Origin: Sesamum alatum
Taxonomy: Eukaryota; Streptophyta; Magnoliopsida; Lamiales; Pedaliaceae
Assembly: GCA_034509735.1 (NCBI GenBank)
Contig: JACGWO010000003.1
Coordinates: forward strand, 8,866,001-8,930,000
DNA: 64,000 nt
Direction of reading: 5' to 3'
The notes under the pieces are model-generated. The model saw only the letters and a program-made list of their open reading frames with translations, was not told where the DNA came from and ran no database searches. Below, piece after piece: positions 35,925-45,227 of the stretch. Positions within the stretch are counted from its first letter, which is position 1, and every line of letters starts with the position of its first letter. The position numbers and the translations under genes are program-made.

Positions 35925-36085
35925 GTCGGGCTGGCAGTGGCCGCGCGCAGGCGCCCGCCTGCGCGCGCGCTGTGCGCAGCCGGCCGCTGCTGGCCGAGGG
36001 CCAGCGTGCGGCACAGCGCGCGCGCTGCCCATTGCACGCGGGCGGCCGGCCAGCACAACGGCTGGGCCGTTTTGTGCCGTTTTCG
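35925..36085 (+). other. GC-rich structured block of the A1 leader
   Basis: About 160 bp of nearly pure G+C. Visible hairpins include CGCGCAGGCG paired with CGCCTGCGCG near 35943-35964, and CTGGCC(GAG)GGCCAG near 35989-36003. Its counterparts are in A2 (25800-25990) and A3 (about 56475-56615), with a short remnant in C (about 48815-48880). Confidence 0.7.
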
Positions 36086-36986
36086 ACTTTTTCCAGAAAA
36101 TTCGATTTTCTGTATTTTCTGCACAATATTCTGAAAATATGTTAATTTTGTATTTTTGATTTTGGAATAATTGGATTATTCCTTGGATTAAATTTGCTTA
36201 ATTAATTTGTGATTAATACATGCATTGGATGCATTGTTTAAAATGTCCATTAAATTTAAAATTTGAATTTTGCATATTATTTGTATATTTATGCTTTTGT
36301 GATGTTGGACATCATTTGGGTATTTGGAATATCCATTGGTTATTTATGCATGATTATTTGGAATAATTATGTTATATGTGAGTTGATGGAATCAACATGG
36401 GATGATCACAAGAGCCCTAGACCTTGTGTATGGATGAATGTATGATCATTTATTTTCTGTTGGGTGGGGCCTGCGTGCCTCTTGTTTTTGGGACTATCAT
36501 CTCCCGTATTTTCAGCCTCATGATGTTAAGGCTTGTTTTCCTTATTACCAATGTATTACTTTCAGTTGTAATGAGAGTAGATAGGATTGGTGAGGTTTCA
36601 ATTTTAACAAGCAATTGGAGTCGGAGACCCCAAGGAGGAGCATCAAGGCGTGAAACAAGAGCACTACAAGGCCCATTGGAATGACAATGGGTATATTACT
36701 ATTGTAATAATTTAGGACCACCCTAGACAGACCATAGACTCACTGCGGGCTCAGTGGGTCGCATAGGTTGGGCTTGTGATCATCCTAACAGGGGTATGCT
36801 ATGTTTTCTGCATGCGGCGTATTTATTTTATCGCTTTAAATATTGGATATTTATGCATGCTAAAACACAATAATGTGATGAGGTCTCGGTCACACGCAAG
36901 CTCTCATTTGGTTGGACCAAATTAAATATTAGGCCCAGAACGGACTTGGATCAAAATGGTATTTTGGTCTGTCCGAGCCTTCCATC

Positions 36987-37124
36987 CACAACAATGTGGT
37001 GAGGAAGCTACCACTACCCAAGTGTGGTCTCACGAGTCGTGGCACACTTGGACTAGGGGAAAGCTGCACTATTGTTGTGAACAAAAAGACTGCGCTCGCT
37101 GTTTCCCTGTCTCACGAGTCGTGG
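36987..37124 (+). ncRNA. Candidate cis-acting RNA structure in the A1 leader
   Basis: The outer stem pairs CACAACAAT (36987-36995) with ATTGTTGTG (37071-37079). The inner stem pairs CCAAGTGTG (37018-37026) with CACACTTGG (37043-37051) and closes a 16-nt loop GTCTCACGAGTCGTGG. A second, identical 16-mer follows at 37109-37124. The core CACGAGTCGTG is self-complementary apart from its middle base, so two copies or two RNAs could pair. Diverged copies at 54754-54887 and 50418-50553 keep the outer pairing with changed bases, and 54783-54818 keeps the inner pairing. Position between PBS and gag suits a packaging or dimer-linkage signal; that role is inferred. Confidence 0.55.
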
Positions 37125-37386
37125 GGGGCGACAGTTTGAGGCATGATTTGGTTGATGGGTCGGGCCCAACACTGAGTAACATGGTTCGCTTGGAGTCCTC
37201 GGGACCATGTGAATAGGTGAGGCAAAATATCTTGGGAATCTCATTGGATGAGAATGATATTGGATATCTCCCACGAGGTCTTCTTCATGTGAATCGTAAA
37301 AGCGGGGCATGGAGATTACGCTTGTGGATCCCAAGCCCACTAGGAAATGGTTTCCCGAAACTCCGCTTGAGAGTGGCGGACTTTCG

Positions 37387-37395
37387 TATAAATAG
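37387..37395 (+). promoter_or_regulatory. TATA-like box 100 bp before gag
   Basis: TATAAATAG, kept in A1, A2 (24474-24482 reversed) and A3 (57912-57920), lost in C. It could drive a short gag transcript, or be chance in an AT-rich leader. Confidence 0.25.
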
Positions 37396-37491
37396 TGGGA
37401 GGGTTAAAGACTAAAAGACCAAGTCTTCAACTTGAACAATAATATTACCATCATCTGCTAATTTCTGCTTTACATTTTCATTAATGTAGAT

Positions 37492-38286
37492 ATGTCTAAG
37501 AACCCGTTAACCATGATTCTTGAGACTAACAAATTCAACGGAACGAACTACTCGGACTGGCTGAGAAACCTGAGGATTGTCCTCGGTTTCGAGAACCAAG
37601 GCTACGTCTTGGACGAGCCGCCACCGAGCGACTTACCGGAGGGGTCCATGCCTGAAGAACGTTTGATGTTCGAGAAATGGCATGAGGACAACCGGAAAGT
37701 ACGCAGTATCATACTGGCTTCGATGTCTAATGACATCCAGAAGCAGTATGAGAGGCTGGACAACGTCTCCGCCATAATGCTCCGCATGAACGAGGTTTAT
37801 GCGGTTCCGGATAGGCATATTAGATATGCCGCCACAAAAGCATTCTTTGGCACCAAGCTCGCTGAAGGAGCGTCTGTACAGAGTCATGGGGTCAAGATGC
37901 TCTCCCTAGTGGAGAAACTCGAGGACCTTAAAGCTGGGCTTAACAATGACACGTACATTGACGTAATCCTCCAGTCGCTTCCTCCATCCTATGACCCGTT
38001 TGTTGTAAACTACAACATGAACGGACTTGAGAAGTCTATTCATGAGTTGATCAACATGCTGGTCCAATACGAGGCAACGACCCACAAGTCGGCGCCGGCG
38101 GTATTGATAGGAGAGGCTTCGACCTCCAAGGCGAATGGCAAAGAGGGCCGGACGCTGGAAGAGGAAGAAGTGCAAAGGGAAGACGGTTGCGGCCCCTGCT
38201 CGCGCTCCGGGCGTCCCTGTTGCTCCGGTTGGACCGAGCAAAGGGAAAGGGAAGGCCCGAGGTTCTCAGCGGTCCAAGGCAAATGA
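37492..38286 (+). pseudogene. A1 gag (frameshifted)
   Basis: ATG at 37492 follows the leader, giving MSKNPLTMILETNKF, then NYSDWLRNLRIVL (the usual copia Gag N-terminal pattern), a helical body with VILQSLPPSYD near residue 163, and a basic tail. An extra A in GGCAAAGAGG (about 38140-38142; A2 and A3 read GGCAAGAGG) shifts the frame near residue 217, so the zinc knuckle is read only in the next frame. The product would be a Gag lacking its RNA-binding knuckle. In an intact copy Gag and Pol appear to be one continuous frame, as in most plant copia elements. Confidence 0.88.
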
Positions 38287-40171
38287 TGTCTGCATGCATT
38301 GCCAAGGAAAAGGGCATTGGAAGAGGGAGTGCCCACAACTCCTCTCCAACCCAGGTGTGTTTGTGGTTGAAGTTAATATGATTACTAATTCTGCTTCATG
38401 GGTATTGGATACCGGGTGTGGTGCTCACATCTGCAATGATTTGCAGGCACTGCAAAGAAGCAGAAGGCTAACCAAGGATGAGATGATCCTGAGGCTAGGC
38501 GATGGCAAGGCTGTTGCTGCGGAGGCCGTAGGATCACTAGAGTTAGCCATTAGTAGTCATGTTAGGATTGTACTGAACGACTGTTTCTATGTACCTAGAA
38601 TGATTAAAAACATTGTTTCCATCCCGGTCCTTGATAAGGAGGGATATGAATTTACCATCAATAAAAACGGTTTTTCCATTATCAAAGATGGTATTTTTCA
38701 TTTGCTTGGTACATTGGTCAACGGTCTGTACATACTTCAACAGTCTAATTGGATTATGACTGCAGAACACAAACGAAAACGTGATGATCATAATAACGCA
38801 CAGATATGGCATGCGAGGTTAGGTCATATCTCTAAAGATAGGATAAGAAGGTTGGTGGACTCAAAGAGTCTAGAAATAGACGATTTGGACAACCTACCGA
38901 CCTGCGAATCCTGTCTAAAGGGAAAGATGACCAAGAAACCCTTTGTTGGACAAAGTACGCTAGCCAGTGGTCTGTTGGATTTGATCCATACAGATGTCTG
39001 TGGACCACTAAATACTCAGGCTAGAGGTGGGTACTCGTACTTCATAACCTTTACCGATGATCACTCACGGTATGGTTATGTTTACCTGATGAGGTACAAG
39101 TCTGAAGCCTTTGGAAGGTTTAAGGAATACAGACTTGAAGTAGAGAACCAAACCGGTCGAAAGATCAAAGCCCTTCGGTCGGACCGAGGTGGAGAGTATT
39201 TGAGTGGTGAGTTTACTAATTATCTAAAAGAGAATGGGATTCTCTCTCAATGGACCCCTCCTGGAACACCGCAGCTTAATGGTGTGTCTGAAAGGAGGAA
39301 TCGGACCTTGTTGGACATGGTCCGATCCATGATGAGTTTTACCGAACTACCCCTTTCCTTCTGGGGATACGCTCTTGAGACGGCGGCCAAAGTTTTGAAC
39401 TTGGCGCCATCTAAAAGGGTATCCCAGACGCCATATGAGATATGGCATGGCAAGCCTGCCTCCTACAAATACTTGAAAGTGTGGGGTTGCCCCGCATATG
39501 TCAAGAGATTAGTGGGAGATAAACTGGACTCGAGGTCTAGTTTATGCAGGTTCATCGGCTATCCGAAAGAAACTGCGGGGTATTATTTCTATGATCCCTC
39601 CGAGCAAAAGGTTTTTGTCTCGCGAAACGCAGTGTTCTTGGAAAAAGGTTTTCCATTGGATAGTCGACGCGATGAGGTGCTCCTTGAGGAATCAAGTGAG
39701 GAACCCCAAGAGGCGGCAGTGACATCTAAGCCTGAAGTTCCCACTGATATTGTTCCAGTCCTCCGTAGGTCGGCCAGAGTATCCCATGCACCTGATAGGT
39801 ATGGATTTCTGGGCCTGACCAGTCAGTTGGATAATGATCCAAAGACGTACGGAGAAGCGATGTCGGACATCGATTCGGACAAGTGGCTTGAGGCCATGAA
39901 ATCCGAGATGGACTCGATGGGTACAAACAAGGTTTGGACCCTAGCAGATCCACCAAAAGGGGTTAAACCCGAAGCTAGAACATACGTTTTGATGAAGTCA
40001 TACGGGGATATGATTTCATCAAGAACGAGTCCGATCCTTGTGTATACAAGAAGATCAGTGGGAGCTCAGTTGCGTTTCTGGTGCTTTACGTGGATGACAT
40101 CTTGCTCATTGGGAATGATGCTAAGATGTTGGGTACCACTAAAGCTTGGTTGTCAACGCAATTCACCATGA
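38143..40171 (+). pseudogene. A1 pol: knuckle, protease, integrase, start of RT
   Basis: One open frame (start near 38135, 678 codons) carries the zinc knuckle CMHCQGKGHWKREC (about 38291), protease SWVLDTGCGAHIC (about 38400), the integrase HHCC region (WHARLGH, CESC), the DD35E core (HTDVCGP near 38990, RSDRGGEY near 39178, NGVSERRNRT near 39280), the C-terminal region (PYEIWHGKPASYKYLKVWG, FIGYPKETAGYYFYD), then EAMKSEMDSMGTNKVWTL. At 39968-39971 RT is cut by a 340-bp deletion relative to A3, after which the frame is wrong and YVDD is out of frame. Integrase looks complete; RT is destroyed. Confidence 0.9.
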
Positions 40172-41072
40172 AGGATATGGGCGAGGCATCCTACATCCTT
40201 GGCATCAAGATCTAAAGGGATAGATTTAGAAGGATGTTAGGAATGGCCCAGTCCTCGTACATTGAGAAAGTCTTGAAGAGATTTAAGATGGAGAACTCAA
40301 AACGAGGATTCCTTCCTATGAGGCATGGAATTAAGTTATCCAACAAGCAGTCTCCTAAGACTGATGAGGAGCTTAAAAGGATGCTGGACATCCCCTATGC
40401 TTCAGCCGTAGGCAGCATACAGTATGCTGTTCAGTGCACTAGGCCTGATGTGGCTTTCGCTTTGAGCGTAACTAGCCGATATCAGTCGTGTGCCGGGGAG
40501 GCACACTGGAGTGCAGTCAAGACTATCCTGAAGTACCTGAAAAGGACTAAGGACATGTTCTTGATCTACGGCGGTGGAGAGTTGATACTGAAAGGCTATA
40601 GCGACGCTAGCTTCCAGTCGGATGACGATGATGCCAAGTCTCAGTCTGGTTATGTGTTCAGACTTATTGGTGGCGTGGTTACTTGGAAGGGTTCCAAGTA
40701 GGCTACCACGGCGGACTCCACCATAGAGTTTTGAATACATAGCGGCTTTGGAAGCTGCTAAGGAGTGGTTTGGTTGATGAGCTACATCCAAGGGTTGGAT
40801 GTAGTACCTAGCATTGCTAAGCCTATAATTATCTTTTATGATAACAACGGGACGATAGCGCTAGCAAAGGAACCAAGATCTCATCACGATCCAAGCATAT
40901 TCTTAGACACTACCATCTCTTAGAGAGATGGATAGCAGGAGAGACGTTCGGTTGGACCGAGTCACCTCCGCAGAAAACATAGCAGATCCACTTGCTAAGC
41001 CCATGTCGCAAGTTGCCCATACTCACCATCTGAATAAGAGGTTCGAGGTCAATGGGTGATTGGCTTTAGGTC
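40172..41072 (+). pseudogene. A1 RT C-terminal part and RNase H (disrupted)
   Basis: TAA at 40213-40215 precedes an open piece at 40234-40701 (RT connection TDEELKRMLDIPYASAVGS, then the early RNase H YSDASFQSDDDDAKSQSGYV). A TAG at 40699-40701 replaces the CAG of A2. Then come a +1 shift near 40728, a -1 near 40765 and a -1 near 40887. The end of the reading frame, near the TGA in GGTGATTGGC about 41056, precedes the PPT. Confidence 0.85.
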
Positions 41073-41083
41073 AAGTGGGAGAT
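41073..41083 (+). other. A1 polypurine tract
   Basis: AAGTGGGAGAT directly before the 3' LTR. Confidence 0.85.
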
Positions 41084-43314
41084 TGTTGGAATAGGTGACC
41101 AGAAAGCCAATAGGTTTGGCAATTTGTAACCTATCCGACAACTTGATGTGAATATAATATTATTATGTGATGAATAAGATGAGTGTTTGTCACCAATGGT
41201 ACCTCCTTTGTTGCACTCATCTTATATTTGTTAAAACAGTGTTTAACTTATATCGCAACAAAGCCCACAGACCATGGATAACAACTCGTGCAGTTGGGCC
41301 ACGCATTGGATGGTGGTCATGAAACCAACTGATTAAGAGTTGGGTCTGAAACGTTCCAAGTCGAGGACCTCGAGACAGGGCATCGAGAGTCCTATTGTGA
41401 CTTGCGTCAAGAGTCGTGTTCATTGGATGAGTGCCGTGTTTCATCGGCGACAGGCGTGGGACGCCTACACGATCTTGATGGGTTGGTCGACTGGGGTCGA
41501 GCCGACTGGACTGACTCGTGGGGATCATCATATGGAAGCCTTGGAGGCTTGGTCGGTATGATTGGATTTCCCCGGTTCCGATAGTACGGGAGTAATCCTC
41601 AGACTTGAGGGATCATGGCAGTCGCGTGTACAGGACGGCTGTATCTTGGATCTGGCGAGAGGTAATCATTCTGTAAGATGATTATCATAAGCCTTGTCCA
41701 GTGCAATCAGAATGTGTAGCAAGGAGGGTGGATTCCAAGAAGAGGATCCGTCCCCTGTCAGTATGTGACAGAGGTATCTCCTATGCACTCGGAGACACGT
41801 TCATGCTGTTTGAAGCTGTGGCCACAGTGGTTGGTCGAACAGGGAATGGTTCCCTGTGTCGACGCAATGAAGCATACGTGGTCTCGAGTATTAAGCATAG
41901 ATGCCTAGTCAAGGATGGGAACCGACGCCCAATTCCATACCCTAGACTAAGGCCGGGAGACGGTAGACGGAAGGATCGTACCCGTACGGAATCGGCGCCT
42001 AAATGTTCACGCCAATTCACCTAGTCTCTAGTGCCATGGACCGTTGCTAGACGGCCACCCATGGTAACGGGCCCTTGTGGGACACGGGCCCAAGTCTAGC
42101 TGAGGGTGAACCTAAAGGGTCACACACAAATCACCGAGGAGGTTGAGAGATCGACTTGGAGTCAATCTCGAAGGATAAAATAAGTAATTGGATTACTTAA
42201 GGGAAAGGTCCATTGGATGGACGGGCCGATATTGTATCAGGCTTTCATTTAATCGGTAAATTGGATTTTCGATTAAATATGGAAAGTTGAGATGTTGAGA
42301 CGTTGGATCTTTTAATTGGATTAAAAGATCAACGGGAATAATTTAAGTGGACATTAAATTGGATTTAATATTGGGTTCGTCGCAATTGGATTGCGATAAA
42401 ACCCGGTCCGTTAAATTATACCCGAGAGGAGAAATAATTCCTAATTTGGAATGGGAAGAAGTTGGACTTCTTTCCTTAATTAAACATGGCCGACACGCTC
42501 CCTTGGAGGAAGCAAAATTAGCCATGTTTCATGCTAGGTGGTATGTTGACTTATCTCTTTTGGAAAGAGACAAATCAACTCCAATCAAGCTCTTCCCTTT
42601 TGGTATGATTTGATCATACCATAAATTTTGGTAGGCTTGATTGAAGAATTGATGGTGATTGATTGGAATGAATCTAGACATCCTTGGATGAACCTAGACA
42701 CATTTCAATAATCACATTAATTATGTATATATATGAGAATATACAACACCAACCATAAGTGATTCATTGTTCATCTTTTTCTAGGAAAAAGAGAAGACAA
42801 AAATATTCTCCTCTCTCTCAAAATTTCGTGCTCCCTCCTTCTCTTACACTTGTGTTCTTCACTTGATTTTGAATCAAGAAGAAGAATAAAGTAAGTTTAA
42901 GAGAACACTAATTCATAGTGTTCTTCTCTTAAACCGATTCCTTCCTAAACCCGTTCTTTTCTAGCAAGAAGAACGTGTGTTTCTTCCGGTGTGGTGTGGA
43001 TCACCTTTGGAAAATCCATACGTTTGGATTTCGTGAGCATTCCGGAGAAGGAACAACGCTAGTAGCCGGGAGCATACGCTAAACAATCAAAGGTAACGGT
43101 TTATTACGCTTTGATTGATTTCAATTGTATATCTATGCCCTATGTGTTTAAATATATGTTTTAATATTTACACATCCTACATCGAACGCCCGGTTGAGCA
43201 CCCAAGGGTACACCCCTTGGGATTCGCGTATTTTGAATTTGATTTAAATTTACGCACTTTTTCCACGCTTTCTCGCTTCCGCTCGCGCTCCCGGGCGGAT
43301 CCGCTTGTCCTTCA
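41084..43314 (+). repeat. A1 3' LTR (2231 bp)
   Basis: Colinear with 33426-35658 to both ends and followed by the right TSD copy AATGA (43315-43319). Differences from the 5' LTR are mostly transitions. Confidence 0.95.
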
Positions 43315-43319
43315 AATGA

Positions 43320-43765
43320 TTGAAAATCTCTTGCATCAATCTATTATCCACACCATGAGCACAAATCATTAGAAAAATCCCAATTTCCTCATAAACTGAC
43401 ATTCCCCTTGTGGGCTGAAGATTATAATTGTGGGTCAATTCATGACATAAATCTAGAAATGTAGATTTTACAAGACAAAATGCTTGATAACACCGAATTT
43501 CATGCCCATCCAATATCTCTTCTAAAAATTGATGACCTGTGCGCATAGATGTACGACATGGAACTTTATGCAAGTAGTTCTCATAATATGTCAAAATACT
43601 TCGTGCCGTTACTTGGCATAAAGTCCACTAGTCCATTTCTTGTTCAACACGATTTTCATCTTTGGTGATTTCCTCGTCACAAAAACCTTGTGGACTAATT
43701 AAAGAATAATCTAAAACATCCCAAGTATCTACTGTAGCACAATCTGTGATATCCCAAGGCTCCAT
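43320..43765 (-). pseudogene. PIF/Harbinger transposase, N-terminal part
   Basis: ATG at 43765 (minus strand) opens MEPWDITDCATVDTWDVLDY. The frame is stopped by TAG at 43628-43630, then continues in the same frame through ILTYYENYLHKVPCRTS, QAFCLVKSTFLDLCHEL and GIFLMICAHGVDNRLMQEIF, the helical N-terminal DNA-binding part seen in plant PIF transposases. It runs into A1 at 43319 and continues at 33420. Three lesions (nonsense codon, A1, A8 frameshift) make it a pseudogene, but similarity is good throughout. Confidence 0.85.
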
Positions 43766-44083
43766 AACTACATAAGATAAAACATATATCTCATTAAAGA
43801 TAATTATGTATTTAACTCCTTTAATTGGTCAACCATAAGTAGTTGTAGCATAAATGACAATCCATTATTTGCATCGATTTTTTTAATAAATCAGGCACAA
43901 CAAGAATGAAACATGCACGGAATGAGTAACAGAAACTATAAGATAATGGCGGGGGCTTTTAAAAACAACACAAAATGATATAAAGGGCATTCTTTGGTTT
44001 ACAATTCACATTCTAGATATTCAATTGTATCAAACTACTAGTCTAATAAAATAACAAAATATGTTCTTTTAATTGCTACAAAG
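43766..44083. other. PIF intergenic region
   Basis: 318 bp between the transposase start and the stop of the upstream Myb-like gene, AT-rich. It would carry the transposase promoter or 5' UTR; no clear motif is seen. Confidence 0.5.
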
Positions 44084-45227
44084 TCAACTATTTTTCTTAT
44101 ATTGATTATAATTGAACTCTAGCCAAGACAGACGAGACGCATGACAAGGTTGACTAGCGAATACTTCTCGCATATCCTTCTTGCTCAACAAATTACAAGC
44201 ATAGTTCCAAAGATCGCTACGGGGTTCTATTTCAGGAATATTACTTAACATCTCAATTGCAGCTCCAATGGTTATCAGTGTTGAAGGTGTAGAGGTAGCA
44301 CTGCTCTTGTTTGCCATAAATTGTAAAAGGGAGTTAATATCTTCTTTCAATGAAGCTGCCCTTGAAATCTTCTTCTTCCCTTTACTTTGTTCCCCACTAT
44401 ATTTTCTTTTAATGGTCTCTAAAGATGGAACATAACTTCATTACCAGCAGTGCTTACTTCTTTCTTTCCAGAATTTATGTTGGACCTAGCTATTCCAATA
44501 TCCTCTATATCATCACTATCGCCGATCTCCACCTGCTCCTCCTCAGGTCCATTCGATTCACCGTTATCCTCTAACATTTCATACCTACTGTCAAACTCAT
44601 TTTCAGATGTTTGGCTTGGTGCCCTTGCTCTTTCTCCCGTCGCAGCAACATCAGAAAATAGTTTATCATATCGAAACCAAATCAAAGACAAATCCTTGTT
44701 TCTAAACTTGCTATAGTCACCATTTTCCTGCAACAATAAAGTATACCCAATCAACCTTAATATTTCACAAGTAAAATGGGATAATAACTTATGTATAAAC
44801 TCCGTGACAAGAAAATTACCTTAATCTTCTTCTCCCACCATTCATCGGAAGCATCAAGTGAGTTCTTTACAGGATTCCAGCCTATTCCAGTCACTGTTTG
44901 CATCAGTTTTCTAAATAATATCCATTCCTTTTTCATAGAATCCCAATGATTTCTAAGTTGTTTGTAAACATAGTTTCTACCTGTCACCTCATTAAACCTT
45001 GTAACTAAGTTCTTCCACCCATTCACATTGAAATGACTATTTGGCCTATTACCTTTCCCAATTTCCTCTTCACATAGTTCAATAAACTTAAGGGATGAAA
45101 AATGATTCCACCTCGCTGATGATCTCCCTTCAGTTGATTGATTTGACTTACATGTAAGCTTACTTGAACTTTTACCCAAAACTGCATTTGGCATACTTTC
45201 CTTGTTTCCTCTCGCTTGATTCTCCAT
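44084..45227 (-). pseudogene. PIF ORF1: Myb/SANT-like DNA-binding protein
   Basis: Exon 1 (45227 to 44820) encodes a basic start then a Myb/SANT-like domain: WNHFSSLKFIELCEEEI, GWKNLVTRFNEVTG, YVYKQLRNHWDSMKKEW, GIGWNPVKNSLDASDEWWEK. A 92-bp intron (44728-44819, GTAATT...TGCAG, in phase) leads to an acidic exon 2 (SGKKEV and an E/D-rich stretch), then the C-terminal part FMANKSSATSTPS and LWNYACNLLSKKDMREVF with stop at 44084. Near 44425 the frame shifts (GNEV, then VPSLETIKRK in another frame), so this copy is broken. In PIF/Harbinger elements this protein binds the ends and helps the transposase act in the nucleus. Confidence 0.82.

Larger units (their letters stand above)
35673..37491 (+). 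other. A1 leader (PBS to gag)
   Basis: About 1.8 kb without a supported gene. It contains a GC-rich block (about 35925-36085), a conserved hairpin region with a duplicated 16-mer (36987-37124) and a TATAAATAG at 37387-37395. An 86-codon hydrophobic open frame (36424-36684) is open in A1, A2 and A3 but not in C; see rejected items. Confidence 0.75.
33426..43314 (+). mobile_element. A1: full-length Ty1/copia element (9889 bp)
   Basis: LTRs at 33426-35658 and 41084-43314, exact TSD AATGA, PBS at 35661-35672, leader, gag, protease, integrase, RT with an internal deletion, RNase H, and PPT at 41073-41083. By eye I count roughly 25-30 differences between the two LTRs, about 1 percent, so this is a young insertion. 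It lies inside the PIF transposase on the opposite strand to that gene. It cannot be autonomous: gag has a +1 insertion, RT lacks 340 bp and RNase H is shifted. Confidence 0.95.

Noticed and set aside
35835..36126. Ala/Arg-rich open frames in the GC block (also at 25709-26061 and 56397-56679)
   Set aside because: They run in several frames and on both strands at once, a composition artefact of G+C-only sequence.
36424..36684. An 84-92 codon hydrophobic open frame in the leader, open in A1, A2 (25185-25439) and A3 (56961-57239)
   Set aside because: The copies are young, so openness is expected. The differences I checked change amino acids (for example SI to LL), and the older C leader has stops and no start. 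There is no sign of protein-level selection.
38140..38142. Possible programmed frameshift between gag and pol in A1
   Set aside because: The extra A is private to A1; A2 and A3 lack it and read straight through there. It is a mutation, not a recoding site.
40699..40701. TAG in RNase H as a read-through codon
   Set aside because: A2 has CAG, the stop is followed by real frameshifts, and its position within RNase H does not fit a regulated stop.
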